This document shows, piece by piece, positions 1 through 9,905 of a stretch of 51,720 bases of DNA. Both the position numbers and the translations under genes were made by a program. The first letter of the stretch is position 1; each line of letters opens with the position of its first letter. This stretch comes from Seison nebaliae (lineage: Eukaryota > Rotifera > Pararotatoria > Seisonacea > Seisonidae): assembly GCA_023231475.1 (NCBI GenBank), contig JALJEE010002927.1, positions 1-51,720 of the forward strand, written 5' to 3'. The notes below the pieces were generated by a model, which saw only the letters and a list, made by a program, of their open reading frames with translations, was not told the origin of the DNA and ran no database searches.

Positions 1-1
1 A

Positions 2-91
2 AGATTCAAAGAGATTGTTTGTACCGGTTGTGGAATTCAAGGTTGTCATCTCATCGAAAATTGTCCATTTACCGATATCATCAAATCTTGA
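2..91 (+). CDS. 3' end of a CCHC zinc-knuckle protein (partial)
   Basis: The frame opening at base 2 is read without a stop to TGA at 89-91, giving the last 29 residues of a protein whose body lies left of the window. The tail contains Cys-x2-Cys-x4-His-x4-Cys (core CTGCGIQGCHLIENC), the spacing of a CCHC zinc knuckle, which usually binds single-stranded RNA or DNA or a protein partner. The knuckle is only about nine residues from the C-terminus. AATAAA-like signals follow within 100 bases, which supports this being a true gene end. The fragment is too short to name the family. It could also be the end of a helicase or RNA-processing factor carrying an accessory knuckle. Confidence 0.55.
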   Translation, partial: RFKEIVCTGCGIQGCHLIENCPFTDIIKS

Positions 92-804
92 TATTTCTTC
101 CCGAAAATAAATTCAAATTCCTCAATACCCATCTCAATATCTTCAATACCTTCTCTACTTTTCAATTTAATAAACTAAACCCGAAATAAACTCACACTGT
201 TATCAACTTGTCAGTGTTATATTCTCTGATTTTCATTTGGAAATTTTATATTATTGAAAATTTTTTTCCATTTAATGACTTGAACCTAGAGTTACTCGTT
301 ACTTATTGTTGTGATTTTTATGGACTAGGTGTTTCTATGCCTAACACTCATAAGTCCTTGCTATGTCTTGATAAAACATATCATAGAACAATTCGTATGC
401 TTCTAACGAGAGTAAATAAATGTATGTAAGTTGTTTAATAGGCCATTTATCTTCTCTATTTGCGGATTGAAAACTTTTCCTCTTATTGTTCAATCGAAAC
501 TCTCCTCTCCATCCTATACAGATTATAAACATTATTTTACTCCAATTAAATTTTTTTTATTATTCGGAATTATTTATTTCTTAAGATGAAGTTCTTCATA
601 TTACTTCCAATTTTGACATTACTTCTCTTATTCCGAATTATTTACGAAGTGAAAGTGATAATCTTTATAGTCGGTTATATTATTTTCTTTTAATTTTACT
701 CCGAGTAAATTGAAATTAAAATAATAATCAATTAAAAATATAAATTTCTATCTAACGTAAGTATAACTGAAATAAAAGAATCTTTTGAGAATTTCTATTT
801 TCAA
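92..804. other. Non-coding spacer between the zinc-knuckle gene and GST
   Basis: AT-rich sequence holding the 3' flank of the first gene and the 3' flank of the minus-strand GST, so the two genes converge. Short open frames occur on both strands (for example 208-429) but have no recognisable domain and amino acid content typical of translated AT-rich DNA. No repeat or RNA gene was seen. Confidence 0.5.
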
Positions 805-1392
805 TTATTTTTCTTGAGATTTCAGATATTTACTAATACCTTCATTACTTGTAACATTCTTTTTGATTTTGTTCAACGACGGAAATTTAGACATGTCGAA
901 ATCTAACATTGACTTCAACCAAATATCAATTGCAGTCACAGAGAAATCGACTAAAGTCGCATTTCCGAAGAAAAACTTTCCATCGCATTTTGCAGCTTGC
1001 TTCTCCAGTAGTTCGACTAATGGAATAATTTTTTCAATTGCCACTTTCTTCTTTTCTTCCTTCTGATCTTCAGATGCCAAATAGACATCTCTTAGCGGCA
1101 ATTCCATATCGCCTACTAAACCAGTCCACATATCAACTTCCAATTTCTCCAATTCATCTTTTCCTAATAAGTTGTATTTGTTTCCCAAATAACGGGCAAT
1201 GGCTCCCGATTGGGCATACTTCTTCCCATCCATATCCAATACTGGCACTTGTCCGAACGGCATTTGACTCTTGTACTTTGTGGCCCAATCTTCACGAGCA
1301 AAACGGACATCTTCAAACTCGACATTATTATAGTATAAAATATACCGGATGATTTCCGCCTTCCCAGCAATATCAAAATAATATAATTTCAT
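805..1392 (-). CDS. Sigma-class glutathione S-transferase
   Basis: A complete 195-residue intronless ORF (ATG at 1390-1392, stop TAA at 805-807). The N-terminal thioredoxin fold begins MKLYYFDIAGKAE, matching the KLTYFNMRGRAE start of sigma GSTs such as prostaglandin D synthase. The catalytic tyrosine is therefore Tyr5, which activates glutathione thiolate. The glutathione-binding cis-proline segment (QVPVLDMDG) and the QSGAIARYL motif are present at about residues 48-69. An all-helical C-terminal domain follows from about residue 80, with the conserved Asp of the N-capping box in the TLVDFSV segment. Length is normal for the class (about 200). Expected to be cytosolic, conjugating glutathione to electrophiles and lipid peroxidation products, or isomerising prostaglandin H2. 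The lack of introns, when most neighbours have them, could mean intron loss or an old retrocopy. Confidence 0.92.
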   Translation of the reverse strand: MKLYYFDIAGKAEIIRYILYYNNVEFEDVRFAREDWATKYKSQMPFGQVPVLDMDGKKYAQSGAIARYLGNKYNLLGKDELEKLEVDMWTGLVGDMELPLRDVYLASEDQKEEKKKVAIEKIIPLVELLEKQAAKCDGKFFFGNATLVDFSVTAIDIWLKSMLDFDMSKFPSLNKIKKNVTSNEGISKYLKSQEK

Positions 1393-2294
1393 TTTGTATT
1401 CACTTTTGAACTTTCAAATTTCTGTTGAGCAAAAGATAATGTCACTTTTTTATCTATTTTCAACTATATTTATACTGATCTGATAGAAATGATTAAGCAA
1501 AAATCTCGTGTGAAAATTTAATAAAAAAAAGTATACGCAGCAAACAAGAAATGATGGAGCTTTTTTTTAAACAATCTTATTTTTTGATATATCATTTAAA
1601 CGTTGATTTCGATCGCTTCCCATTTTTGTGTTGGATGGTCCGACTTGTTCAATGTAATTAATCTGTATAATACTGTTATCACTACTTTCTATTGAAAATA
1701 TTTTGACATTCAAAAAATCACATTATCACATTTTCTCCTTACAATCTCTTATTAATCTAAATCTATTATTTAGTCTGTTTCAATCAAATTATTTCTCATA
1801 TTGTAAAAGTTCTGTTGAAAAAGTATTATTAAAGTAACTATTATCTATGGAAATGTGTTGTCAACTGTAAAAGAGCTCTTACTAACATTCGACCTTGTAA
1901 ATTTCACTAATTGGGACATTATGGCATTAATTATTTTTTATCATCATATTCCAAATATTTTCTAGAATAAAATAAGTTTCTTTTAAAATTAATGCAGAAT
2001 AAGATCTATATTTTGATGAAAATGAGAAAGATGATTTCGTATGGATTATTTCTAATTGACGAAAAATAATTCCCCTTATATATTCAGACGAAATAATCAA
2101 TGAGCATAAAACCGATGGAATATCACAATAAGCGACAATAGAATGTATGTGAAAATAATAATATAATAAATATAATTATCAAGTGGCCATAATGAGTTTA
2201 ATGGAGAATATAAGTGAGAAATAGATATATTATTATTTAAATATTATTCGCTCATTTCTTTTGAGCCACATATCTTTTAATTCCTTCATTCAAG

Positions 2295-2356
2295 TCAGGA
2301 ATTATGGATAGGCGTCCGAATCGGAGAATTGTAGGTTTGAGCCCTGCCGTGGTAGA
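2295..2356 (+). pseudogene. tRNA-Arg-like relic (broken tRNA gene or SINE head)
   Basis: The segment TATGGATAGGCG matches the D-arm region (A box) of eukaryotic tRNA-Arg, which typically reads TAATGGATAAGGCG. Downstream, GTAGGTTTGAGCCCTGCC gives a B box close to GGTTCGAATCC with a paired T-stem, and CCGTGGT resembles the 3' acceptor strand. Between them the anticodon arm reads TCCGAATCGGA. Compared with an intact tRNA-Arg arm, about six bases including part of the anticodon are missing. The 5' acceptor strand does not pair with the 3' one, so this cannot be a functional tRNA. A run of A residues starts at 2361, as in a tRNA-derived SINE. Only one copy is seen in the window. Confidence 0.55.
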
Positions 2357-2810
2357 TGTTCAAAAAAAATTTTTCTCGTTTTGTTTTTAATAAAATTTTA
2401 TTTATAGTTATTATTTATATGGTAGAGATTTTATAAATAGTATAAAATAACAGATTCATAAAATAATTTCTCAGTCTTTAAAATATTCTCTAAAAATGGA
2501 GTACCAATGTTCAGTGAGTTTTCGATTTATCTTAATTGGAATTCTAAAAATTGAATAGAATCCGAATGGAAACGTTTCAAATATTGTACGGTTGGTTAGT
2601 TGTAGTTTCATAAGTGGTTGCATTGGTCTACTGAATATCACGAATGTTTGATCATTTCATTAAATTATTAAGGTTTCTTAAATTCTTTGTTAGTCTTGTT
2701 AGGTTATATTTTCTATTACGATAAACTGTTGGAAATAAACTTTAAAAGAAACTTTAAAAACTTTTAAATAACTTTATATCTGTCGATGTATCAACGTGTT
2801 CAAACAAGAG

Positions 2811-2850
2811 AATTGATAGATGAGTAACGGCATGACAAATCTATCGAATT
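2811..2850. repeat. Imperfect hairpin, copy 1 of a related pair
   Basis: Arms AATTGATAGATGAGT (2811-2825) and ACAAATCTATCGAATT (2835-2850) flank a nine-base loop AACGGCATG. The same loop pattern and flanks recur at 2988-3020. Function unknown; it may be a decayed mobile-element end. Confidence 0.5.
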
Positions 2851-2987
2851 TTATGAACTAAAATTCCAATGTAATTTATCCTGCGAATTCTCTGAAAGAG
2901 TCTTGATTGTATTGTTATCTGGAGATTGCGAAGATTGGAAGATAATAATCATTATCTTCCATTTTTTTTTCTCTTTAGAATTCTTTA

Positions 2988-3020
2988 CGATAGATGTGTA
3001 ACGACTTGACACATCGATCG
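2988..3020. repeat. Imperfect hairpin, copy 2 of a related pair
   Basis: Arms CGATAGATGTGT (2988-2999) and ACACATCGATCG (3009-3020) pair at 11 of 12 positions around the loop AACGACTTG. Where the arms differ from copy 1 (GAGT versus GTGT), the opposite arm differs too (ACAA versus ACAC), so the second copy keeps better pairing. Confidence 0.5.
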
Positions 3021-3589
3021 AATTTCTTTAATAAAAACTACATAATGAATAAAACTAATTCGTTTTGTTTCTTTCTCTATTTATAGTCGAACATGATTCT
3101 ATAACAATGATTCATCTTTCTTCTTTACACACGTCATCATAATCTCCAATTTTATAACGGCGAGGAATTATTCTCAATTAACACGTCATTATTCTTAAAT
3201 TTTATGCACAGCCATTTCTCCTCATTTCTATTTAAAAAAAAGTGCACATCTTACAAAAAAATGTAAAAATTCATTGTTTATCTTAATTTATCCAAATTCG
3301 GACTTAAGTTATTATTATTAAATTTAAAGAAATTTATTTGAAAATTTAGACAACTTATTAACTTTCTTAAAAAACACTTCAGTTTTATAATTATGGATTT
3401 CGACTTTTTCTTTTTTACACTGGAATTGTCGAAACATTTTAAATATCTGTCATTAACATTAGAATATTAGTATTATGACAAGGAAAATAAATAACGAAAG
3501 GAAAAAATTATGGAGAAATTTCTATTAAATCTTTAGCGTCTACTATTCGAAATTTCATTTTGTGTCGGGATAACGTTGTTACATGTACC

Positions 3590-4010
3590 ATGAGTGATGT
3601 TAGATATTCTGTGCAAATTTTTTTATTCTAATTTATTATTTTTCAGCGAAGACCAATTAATCCGAAACCGTTCCTTAATTCCTTGATAGCAAAGAAAGCA
3701 ATCGTCAAATTGAAATGGGGTTTGGAGTATCGTGGTTTTCTCACTTCCACTGACGCCTACATGAATTTGGCAGTTTCTTCATTTATTATAATTATTATAT
3801 AAAATTTCCTTTATCATTATTTAGTTACAGAAAGCAGACGAATATGTCGACGGAGTATTTAGTGGGAAATTGGGAGATATTCTGATTAGATGTAACAATG
3901 TCATGTATGTGCGAGGAATGAATGAAGATGAAGAGATGGATGATGAGGACGATACGAAAAAAGAAAAATCGACGGACACTAAAATGAAGGCAGAAGATGA
4001 AGATTATTGA
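3590..4010 (+). CDS. SNRPF: Small nuclear ribonucleoprotein Sm F
   Basis: Three exons: 3590-3598, 3647-3772 and 3825-4010, giving about 106 residues. The first exon codes only Met-Ser-Asp, and splicing yields MSDRRPINPKPFLNSL, aligned with the MSLPLNPKPFLN start of animal Sm F. The Sm1 motif covers VKLKWGLEYRGFLTSTDAYM, and Sm2 is GDILIRCNNVMYVRG, with the IRCNNV uridine-binding segment intact. Across the second splice, the spacing between YMN and EEY/DEY is identical to the human protein, which fixes the junction. Sm F sits in the heptameric ring on U1, U2, U4 and U5 snRNA. The tail is longer and more Asp/Glu/Lys-rich than in vertebrates. Introns are 48 and 52 bases, both starting GTT. The gene converges on HID1, with stop codons about 190 bases apart. 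Confidence 0.95.
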
Positions 4011-4026
4011 TATATTTCTTTTTCAC

Positions 4027-4032
4027 AATAAA
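4027..4032 (+). terminator. Polyadenylation signal of Sm F
   Basis: AATAAA lies 17 bases after the Sm F stop codon, with a second near-copy immediately downstream. Confidence 0.6.
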
Positions 4033-4092
4033 ATAAATATTATTTTTCAAACGAAAAGAATTTGACTGTTCACGAAATTTTTGCGTGAAAAT

Positions 4093-4160
4093 AATGAGAG
4101 AAAATTTCTGATTCTAAACGGAATGAGAGAAAATTTCTCATTCTAAATATAGAATGAGAG
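4093..4160. repeat. 29-bp tandem duplication with internal palindromes
   Basis: Two adjoining 29-base units (4093-4121 and 4122-4150) share AATGAGAGAAAATTTCT and ATTCTAAA, followed by a partial third start (AATGAGAG at 4153-4160). Each contains a GAGAAAATTTCT-type inverted repeat. It lies in the 3'-to-3' gap between Sm F and HID1. Confidence 0.7.
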
Positions 4161-4203
4161 GAATGTTGATAAATGACGTTCGTTTTAGGATGATTTCCCA
4201 ATT

Positions 4204-6857
4204 CTAGAATTTATTTGCATCGAATAATTTGATTTCCGTATCATACCAGATTGGTGGATCGACATTCCTCAAATAAATGATTCCCCAGAGAAAGATACGA
4301 AACCAAAGATTAGTTTCCGTATTAGGTTGATATTTTCTAATTAATATCGGATGTGGAACAGGTAATAAGCCTAAAAAAATTATTGAGATTATTAATTGGA
4401 TGAAGAAACGAACCGACTAAAGTTCCATGTTGAAGATATTTGAGAATTTCACTTTCATCAGTGAGACCGTGATCGACGCACATTTTCTCCACTTGTGGCA
4501 CGAGTATTTGGAGAACACGTAGAATTGTCTGAAGAGGTAATCGACATTTCCATGACATAATCCATTCAGGTGTTGGTTTCCAATCTCGATGATCATGATG
4601 ATTAAGTCCCATGTTCTGTTCTTTTGGTAATAATTTATTTGATGATCGAATTTGAGAATTTGGAGATTCGTTTGTATTTTCACTTCTCGATTTTATCTGT
4701 TGTATAACCGTTTTCAATGTTTTCTCATCCGTCGGCAAATTCGATAAATGATGGAAGACATTCCGTTTGTGGATGATGTTGTAGATCAAATTCGAATTTC
4801 CATCAAACTGATATTGAACGATATTGTTAATCGTCTCCAAGAGGAAGAAGACGAGATGTTGGGCATTCGGTCGACTATAGAGAACATTCACATTAGAAAA
4901 TATTTCGACGAGATTAATCAGTTTCGTTGCGGCGATCATCGTTAACGATTTGAGATATGGAGAAATGTTCACAATAATCGTCAATAAACAGTCATGTAAT
5001 TCTTGTACTTTTTTATGACTGTTCGTTACGAGACGGTAAAATATCTGGAATAATAATTTTCATATAATTAAATTAAAAAAATATTATATAATTAACGATA
5101 ATTAATAAATCGCCATAAGTTCCGGTGAAATTGGGTAGATCTTGTGCAGGTAATTTTTGTGCAGAATATTGTTTATTTAAACGAACACCAAAATTTCTCT
5201 CACTACTCAATAAGAGTAAAATATAAATGCCTAAATGAACAACTCCGATATTGGCTGAATTTTATTGAAATTATTTGTGGAGAGAGGAAATGGAAAATAA
5301 ACCACTTTCTAATCGATTTTCGTAAATGTAATAAAGAATTGGAAGAACGATCGATAACAATTGTTGAGATTGGAGTACATGGAATAAGAATTTCTTATTG
5401 ATGTCACACATCTTCCAAAAAAGAATTAATAATTCTCTATGGAAACTGATACGATGTTGGGACATAGGAAGATAAGTTTGTTGTAGACGATTATTCAATA
5501 AACGACTATATCCATCTAATAAGAATTGGAAATCCTTTTCAAATTTTAATAATTATAAATTAGTAAAGAAAATTCTAACTTCTTCACGATGAATTCTTGA
5601 AAAATAATTGATGAACATATTTGGATGATGTGCCAAATCGGTTGGTCCTTTCGATATAGAACCGGTTGTCGTTCCAACTGTATCACTGTCTGTACTTTTC
5701 GTTCGCGATTTGCCTTCGACATTTTCTGACGAAGAAATTAAATCGTCCGTTACATTCACATAATCGAGTGAGACTAAGAGAAGTTGGAGACATGTCTCCA
5801 CTAATGGTTCCCGAGTATTAGTCGTTAATAAATGATTATATGGAATTCCAACACCACTCGGATTATAAGAGAATATCGTGTTAACTAGTGAAGTGAATAA
5901 TGGAAGAGCATGTCTGATGATAATTTTGAAAATAGTTATTAAATTAGAGATTAAAGGAAATTAACCGATTATCATATGAAGTTAAAATGGAAATCCATTG
6001 ATGTTCTGAAACAAGATTAAAGAGATGATTTTCAATAATAATTAATGAACCTGATGAATCGATGATTCTTGCATTACGATAAATGACGTCGGATGAAGCG
6101 ACGAGAATTAATTTGAGAATTTCCATTCGATTCAAATCATATTTCGTTTTGTATGGTAAATGTTGAGCGAAACCAATTCCTGGTTCCCAAATTAATTCAT
6201 ATGAATCGAATTCGATTGTTTCGAACGATGTTTCTTCCGGAAGTGACGATTGATTAGTACCGACAGTAAATTCCGGTATGAAGAGTATATCGATTAATGT
6301 CTCCATTAATTTAGTGGCATAATTTGTAGCGATATAATTATTCTGAAAATTCATCAATTATATTAAAATTATAAATTAAATTAAATTAACTTCAGTCATA
6401 TCACCATCATCAATTGGATATGATGATGACCATAAGAAATGACGCCAATCAACATCTTCTAAGAGATATGGAATTATTCTCGTCAATAATCTGATACAAT
6501 TGATGATGATAATCTGAGAATTATTTTCATGTAATTGTGGTGCACAAATCGTCATCTTGTCAATTAATTTTAGACAGAAATGTGTTAAATTTGATGGTGC
6601 TTCTTCCTTCAGTGCACGCAATTCAGCCGATGGTATCAAAGTGAAAATTTCAGCTATCGATACTGAAACCGCTTGACCATTCGATTTATTTAACGAATTG
6701 TTCGGCGACCAAAATTGCTCCCAGAAACTTTCTGGAAAATCATTCTAATGAGAATCATTCGAATTTGTAAATGAATTGACTAAATTCTAACAATATTTTT
6801 CGTGGCAAGTTCAATAACAGCTTGACGGTAATTCAGTTTACTGTCACCGGAACCCAT
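4204..6857 (-). CDS. HID1: HID1 homologue (dymeclin-like Golgi/dense-core-vesicle protein)
   Basis: Eight exons on the minus strand: 6792-6857, 6391-6744, 5966-6342, 5580-5913, about 5303-5534, 5097-5254, 4414-5044 and 4204-4370, totalling 772 residues with all phases closing. The start MGSGDSKLNYRQAVIEL matches the myristoylatable MGSTDSKLNFRKAVIQL of animal HID1. Landmarks occur in order: FWEQFW, SRIHREE, LLVLFWKLCDFNKKFLF-like, a LNNIIQYQFDGNSN-like block, PTPEW, LPLQTI, LVPQVEK, and a C-terminus with LWFRIFLWG and LRNVDPP. HID1 is a peripheral membrane protein of the medial/trans-Golgi, needed for dense-core vesicle cargo sorting and neuropeptide secretion. The variable linker before the PTPEW block is shorter than in vertebrates. 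Introns are 43-52 bases. The exon 5 donor could be GTT or an in-frame GTG three bases earlier. Confidence 0.95.
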
Positions 6858-7272
6858 TTCAGTTAATTTTTATTCAATATTTGAGGAACTTTTAATGTGC
6901 CAAATAAATTATAATTGTGATTTTTACACAAATATTATGTGTATAAAAATATTATTATTAGATTTTCCTGCGTGATGTCAATGCAAAATTATTGATGTCT
7001 AATAAATTTTTCTTTCAATATTCTCAATTGGTATATTCTGATAACATTCCTCTCCGAGTATTCAATGAATTTAAACGAATATTTAGCTTCTAACGATGGT
7101 TGGCTTGTAAGTGCCAAGCAAATCGTTTTGGACAATAAAGTCTATAGATTCTATAGACTTTAGTATAGAAGATGAAACTATAAAAACAAGAATTTGTTCA
7201 AACAGATAGAAAGTTTATTATGTTCAAAGTTGAATAATAATAATAATAAAAATAATAATAAATATAGTACAA
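6858..7272. other. Intergenic: HID1 promoter and mucin-like gene 3' flank
   Basis: No gene is visible. The stretch carries the HID1 upstream region, a small inverted repeat (TTGGC/GCCAA near 7100-7120), the perfect palindrome listed at 7136-7162, and an AAT-rich microsatellite near 7221-7262. Confidence 0.45.
7136..7162. repeat. Perfect 13-bp inverted repeat with a 1-base spacer
   Basis: TAAAGTCTATAGA (7136-7148), one T, then its exact reverse complement TCTATAGACTTTA (7150-7162). It lies between the HID1 start and the end of the next minus-strand gene. It could be a dyad binding site, a transcript hairpin, or a chance product of low-complexity DNA. Confidence 0.75.
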
Positions 7273-9905
7273 TTATTTTAAGCCTTCGACAATGCCCATA
7301 TAATTTTCATAATTTTCTCCGTACAAATTACATGAATTTGGACCATCCATAACAAAGTCGGTTATTATACGATTAATTTTCCCATCTTTATTCGAATGGA
7401 GAATGAAGACGAGACCAGAATTCCATTCATTCATAAGACTGCAAATATCTCCGTTATTAATTGTGAATTCTGAATCCTCTCGACTGTCGGTTGTAGCATC
7501 ATCAACTCGAATAACGGTTTCCTCAATAGTACTACCTAAAATTGAACAATATTGTAGAAATAAAAAAAAAGTAAAACGAACCTCCGAGGACGAATAAATA
7601 ACCAGTATTTGGTTCTACATCAAAATCACTGGGTTGTAGACTCTCATAACCGGTTTCTAATTCTACGATTGATGCAGCTAATTCATCTACATGATACCAA
7701 TTGGAATTTTCAACCGTTTGTTTTTCATCACAACCAGGTAAAGTATAAGAGAATTGTGTGGTTTCATCGAATATTTCGGTAGTTTGAAACATTGGTATTA
7801 TTACATATTTTTCCGAAATGGCAAATCCATATAATGTGGTTGTTCCTATTCCAAATATAGAGAGTATACCGCCATTTAACGTCCAGATATTACCATTAGG
7901 TAGTTCAGTTACGCCTAGAGATATATCAGGTATGATATAACTGTTATTTGCATAACATAATTCGTCGGTTGTCGTAGGAGTTGCGGAAGATGACGTACTC
8001 GTGGATGAACTGGTCGAGATAGTAGGAGACGAATTGATTGAGCTCGTAGTGGGCGAATTAGTCAAATTAGTAGTGTCGGACTTGGTAGAAATAGTAGTCT
8101 CGGAGTTGGTGGGTATAATAGTGTCAGATTTGGTGGAAAGAGTGGTCTCAGATTTGGTGGAGGTTTGAACGGTCTCGGATTTGGTGGAGGTTTGAACAGC
8201 CGAAGTTTGACTGGAGATATCTGAGTTGGTTGTTGTATTCGTCATATATCTAAAATCAATAAATTAAGATTTAGATAAATAGAGATTTTTAAAATTTCTA
8301 ACTTTGTGCTATATCCATCAGTTGTTCCAATTGAATTCAATTGAGTAAATCTAAACGATAAATATTTGAAATTCTTAATAATGAAAGGATTAACGATGTA
8401 GTGCTATCTTTTATGTTAGTACCAACAGTTGTTTCCGTAGTAGTTGTATAAGTTGAAGAACTTATAGTGCTGGAAAATCTTGAAAGAAAACAGTATAATA
8501 ATACGAAAAATGGAAATAGATTATTAAACGTATTAGTTGAAGTTGAACTGGAATCTATTGTAACTGTTTGAGAACTTTTTAATAGAGTATCTGCGGTCGT
8601 TGTTGAATAAAAAGTAGTGGGTCGTTTGCCATTTATTGCTAAATAATTAATATTAAATATTGTGAGTGAATTTAATATTTTTTAGTAACTTGTCGAATCA
8701 TAAAGAGTTTGTGGTTCTGTTGAACGGACAGTCTCAGTAAGTTCAGGTTCTGTTATTTTTTGGGACGAATCTGAAGTCCTGAATTTTGTTAATTTTTCTG
8801 GTTGTTCAGATGTGTCCAATGGTTTACTTGTTCTTAGAATTTCTTCAATATCAGTTGTGGAAGAAAACTCATTTTGGGATGTGGAATCTAAAGATAATAA
8901 AATTCGAGTTAAATAATAAAACAGATTCTTTATTTTTTTATATTAACTTCCAGTATTTACGATGCCTTCGGAGGTTGATACAAAAATATTATCGTTTATT
9001 ATGTTATTGGTGGTCTGTTTATTTGTAAGATATTGCGAAGTTGTGTCTTCTCTAAATTTAATCTCTATTAAAATCAAATTATTAATAAAACAAACAGGTT
9101 CGATGGTTGTGAATTTGATAGATTTCGAATTAGAGATGATTTTTTGGTCATTGTTATCTTCTCCGGATCATCAGACACTGAAGTATAAGACTCAATTATT
9201 AGAGTTTCGGTGGACAGTTTTTCCGTATTGTCATTTAGTGTATATGATATTTCTTTGGTAGGACTTTCTATTTTCTTATCACTTGTTGAATTATGTTGAG
9301 AACTTAAATTCAGTCGAAAATTATGCACCAAACGAAAAAAGTCAAAATGAAAACATGAAGAGGGTAGTAGTAGAATCACCTGCCAAATCATTAAAAAGAC
9401 CCGGAACGATTATGGTTTTTTCAAAACTGAAAGGGAATTTTAAATTTATGTGCATAAATAAATTGAAATAACGTTTCAGTTTCAACGGAAGAATTAATTG
9501 CCGTATTTGGTGTAATGGAAACGATTTCGGTATGGATAGAAGAATTATTTGTCATATTCGTACTTGTCTCAAGAAGAAATTGTCCATTGGTATTTCTGGA
9601 ATTAAATTTATTAAATTTTGAATATTAATGAACTAAATGAACTTTTCAATAGAATTATTAGTTGTTACGGTGTTTCTGGAAGAAAGTAAGCATTACGATA
9701 TTCAAACTAACAAGTAGACTAACGTTGTTGTTGAATCACATCGAAAACAAAGAAATAATATTATGGCTATAATTATTAACAGAAGGAGTAATAATAGCAA
9801 GAGAATTAAGCAACAAGTTCGAGATCGTCGCCGAGTTTCTTTTTTTCGAAGACTTTCGGGAAAATGTGTATAATCGTTTTCTAGATTATTAATCGACGGA
9901 AACAT
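7273..9905 (-). CDS. Mucin-like type II membrane glycoprotein (lineage-specific)
   Basis: About ten small exons. The ends are well supported: 9724-9905, 9643-9675 and 9473-9595 at the 5' side, and 7582-8250 and 7273-7535 at the 3' side; the middle exons (roughly 8290-9430) are unresolved. The protein starts MFPSINNLEN, has a basic stretch KKETRRRSR, then a strong hydrophobic segment at about residues 31-54, giving a type II signal anchor with a short cytosolic tail. A long stalk rich in Ser, Thr and Asn follows, including tandem copies of TSTKSETVQ-like units around 8010-8225, suited to dense O-glycosylation. The outer domain (coded 7273-7970) has four cysteines (DELCY, LPGCD, GDICS, NSCNL). 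No named family was recognised; a cell-surface or cuticle-associated glycoprotein is an inference. Confidence 0.6.

Larger units (their letters stand above)
1393..3589. other. Divergent intergenic region between GST and Sm F
   Basis: About 2.2 kb lies between the GST start (minus) and the Sm F start (plus), so it should hold the promoters of both. It is AT-rich and has no credible ORF. It contains a tRNA-Arg-like relic around 2295-2356 and two related imperfect hairpins at 2811-2850 and 2988-3020, each listed separately. No clear TATA or initiator element could be assigned. Confidence 0.5.
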
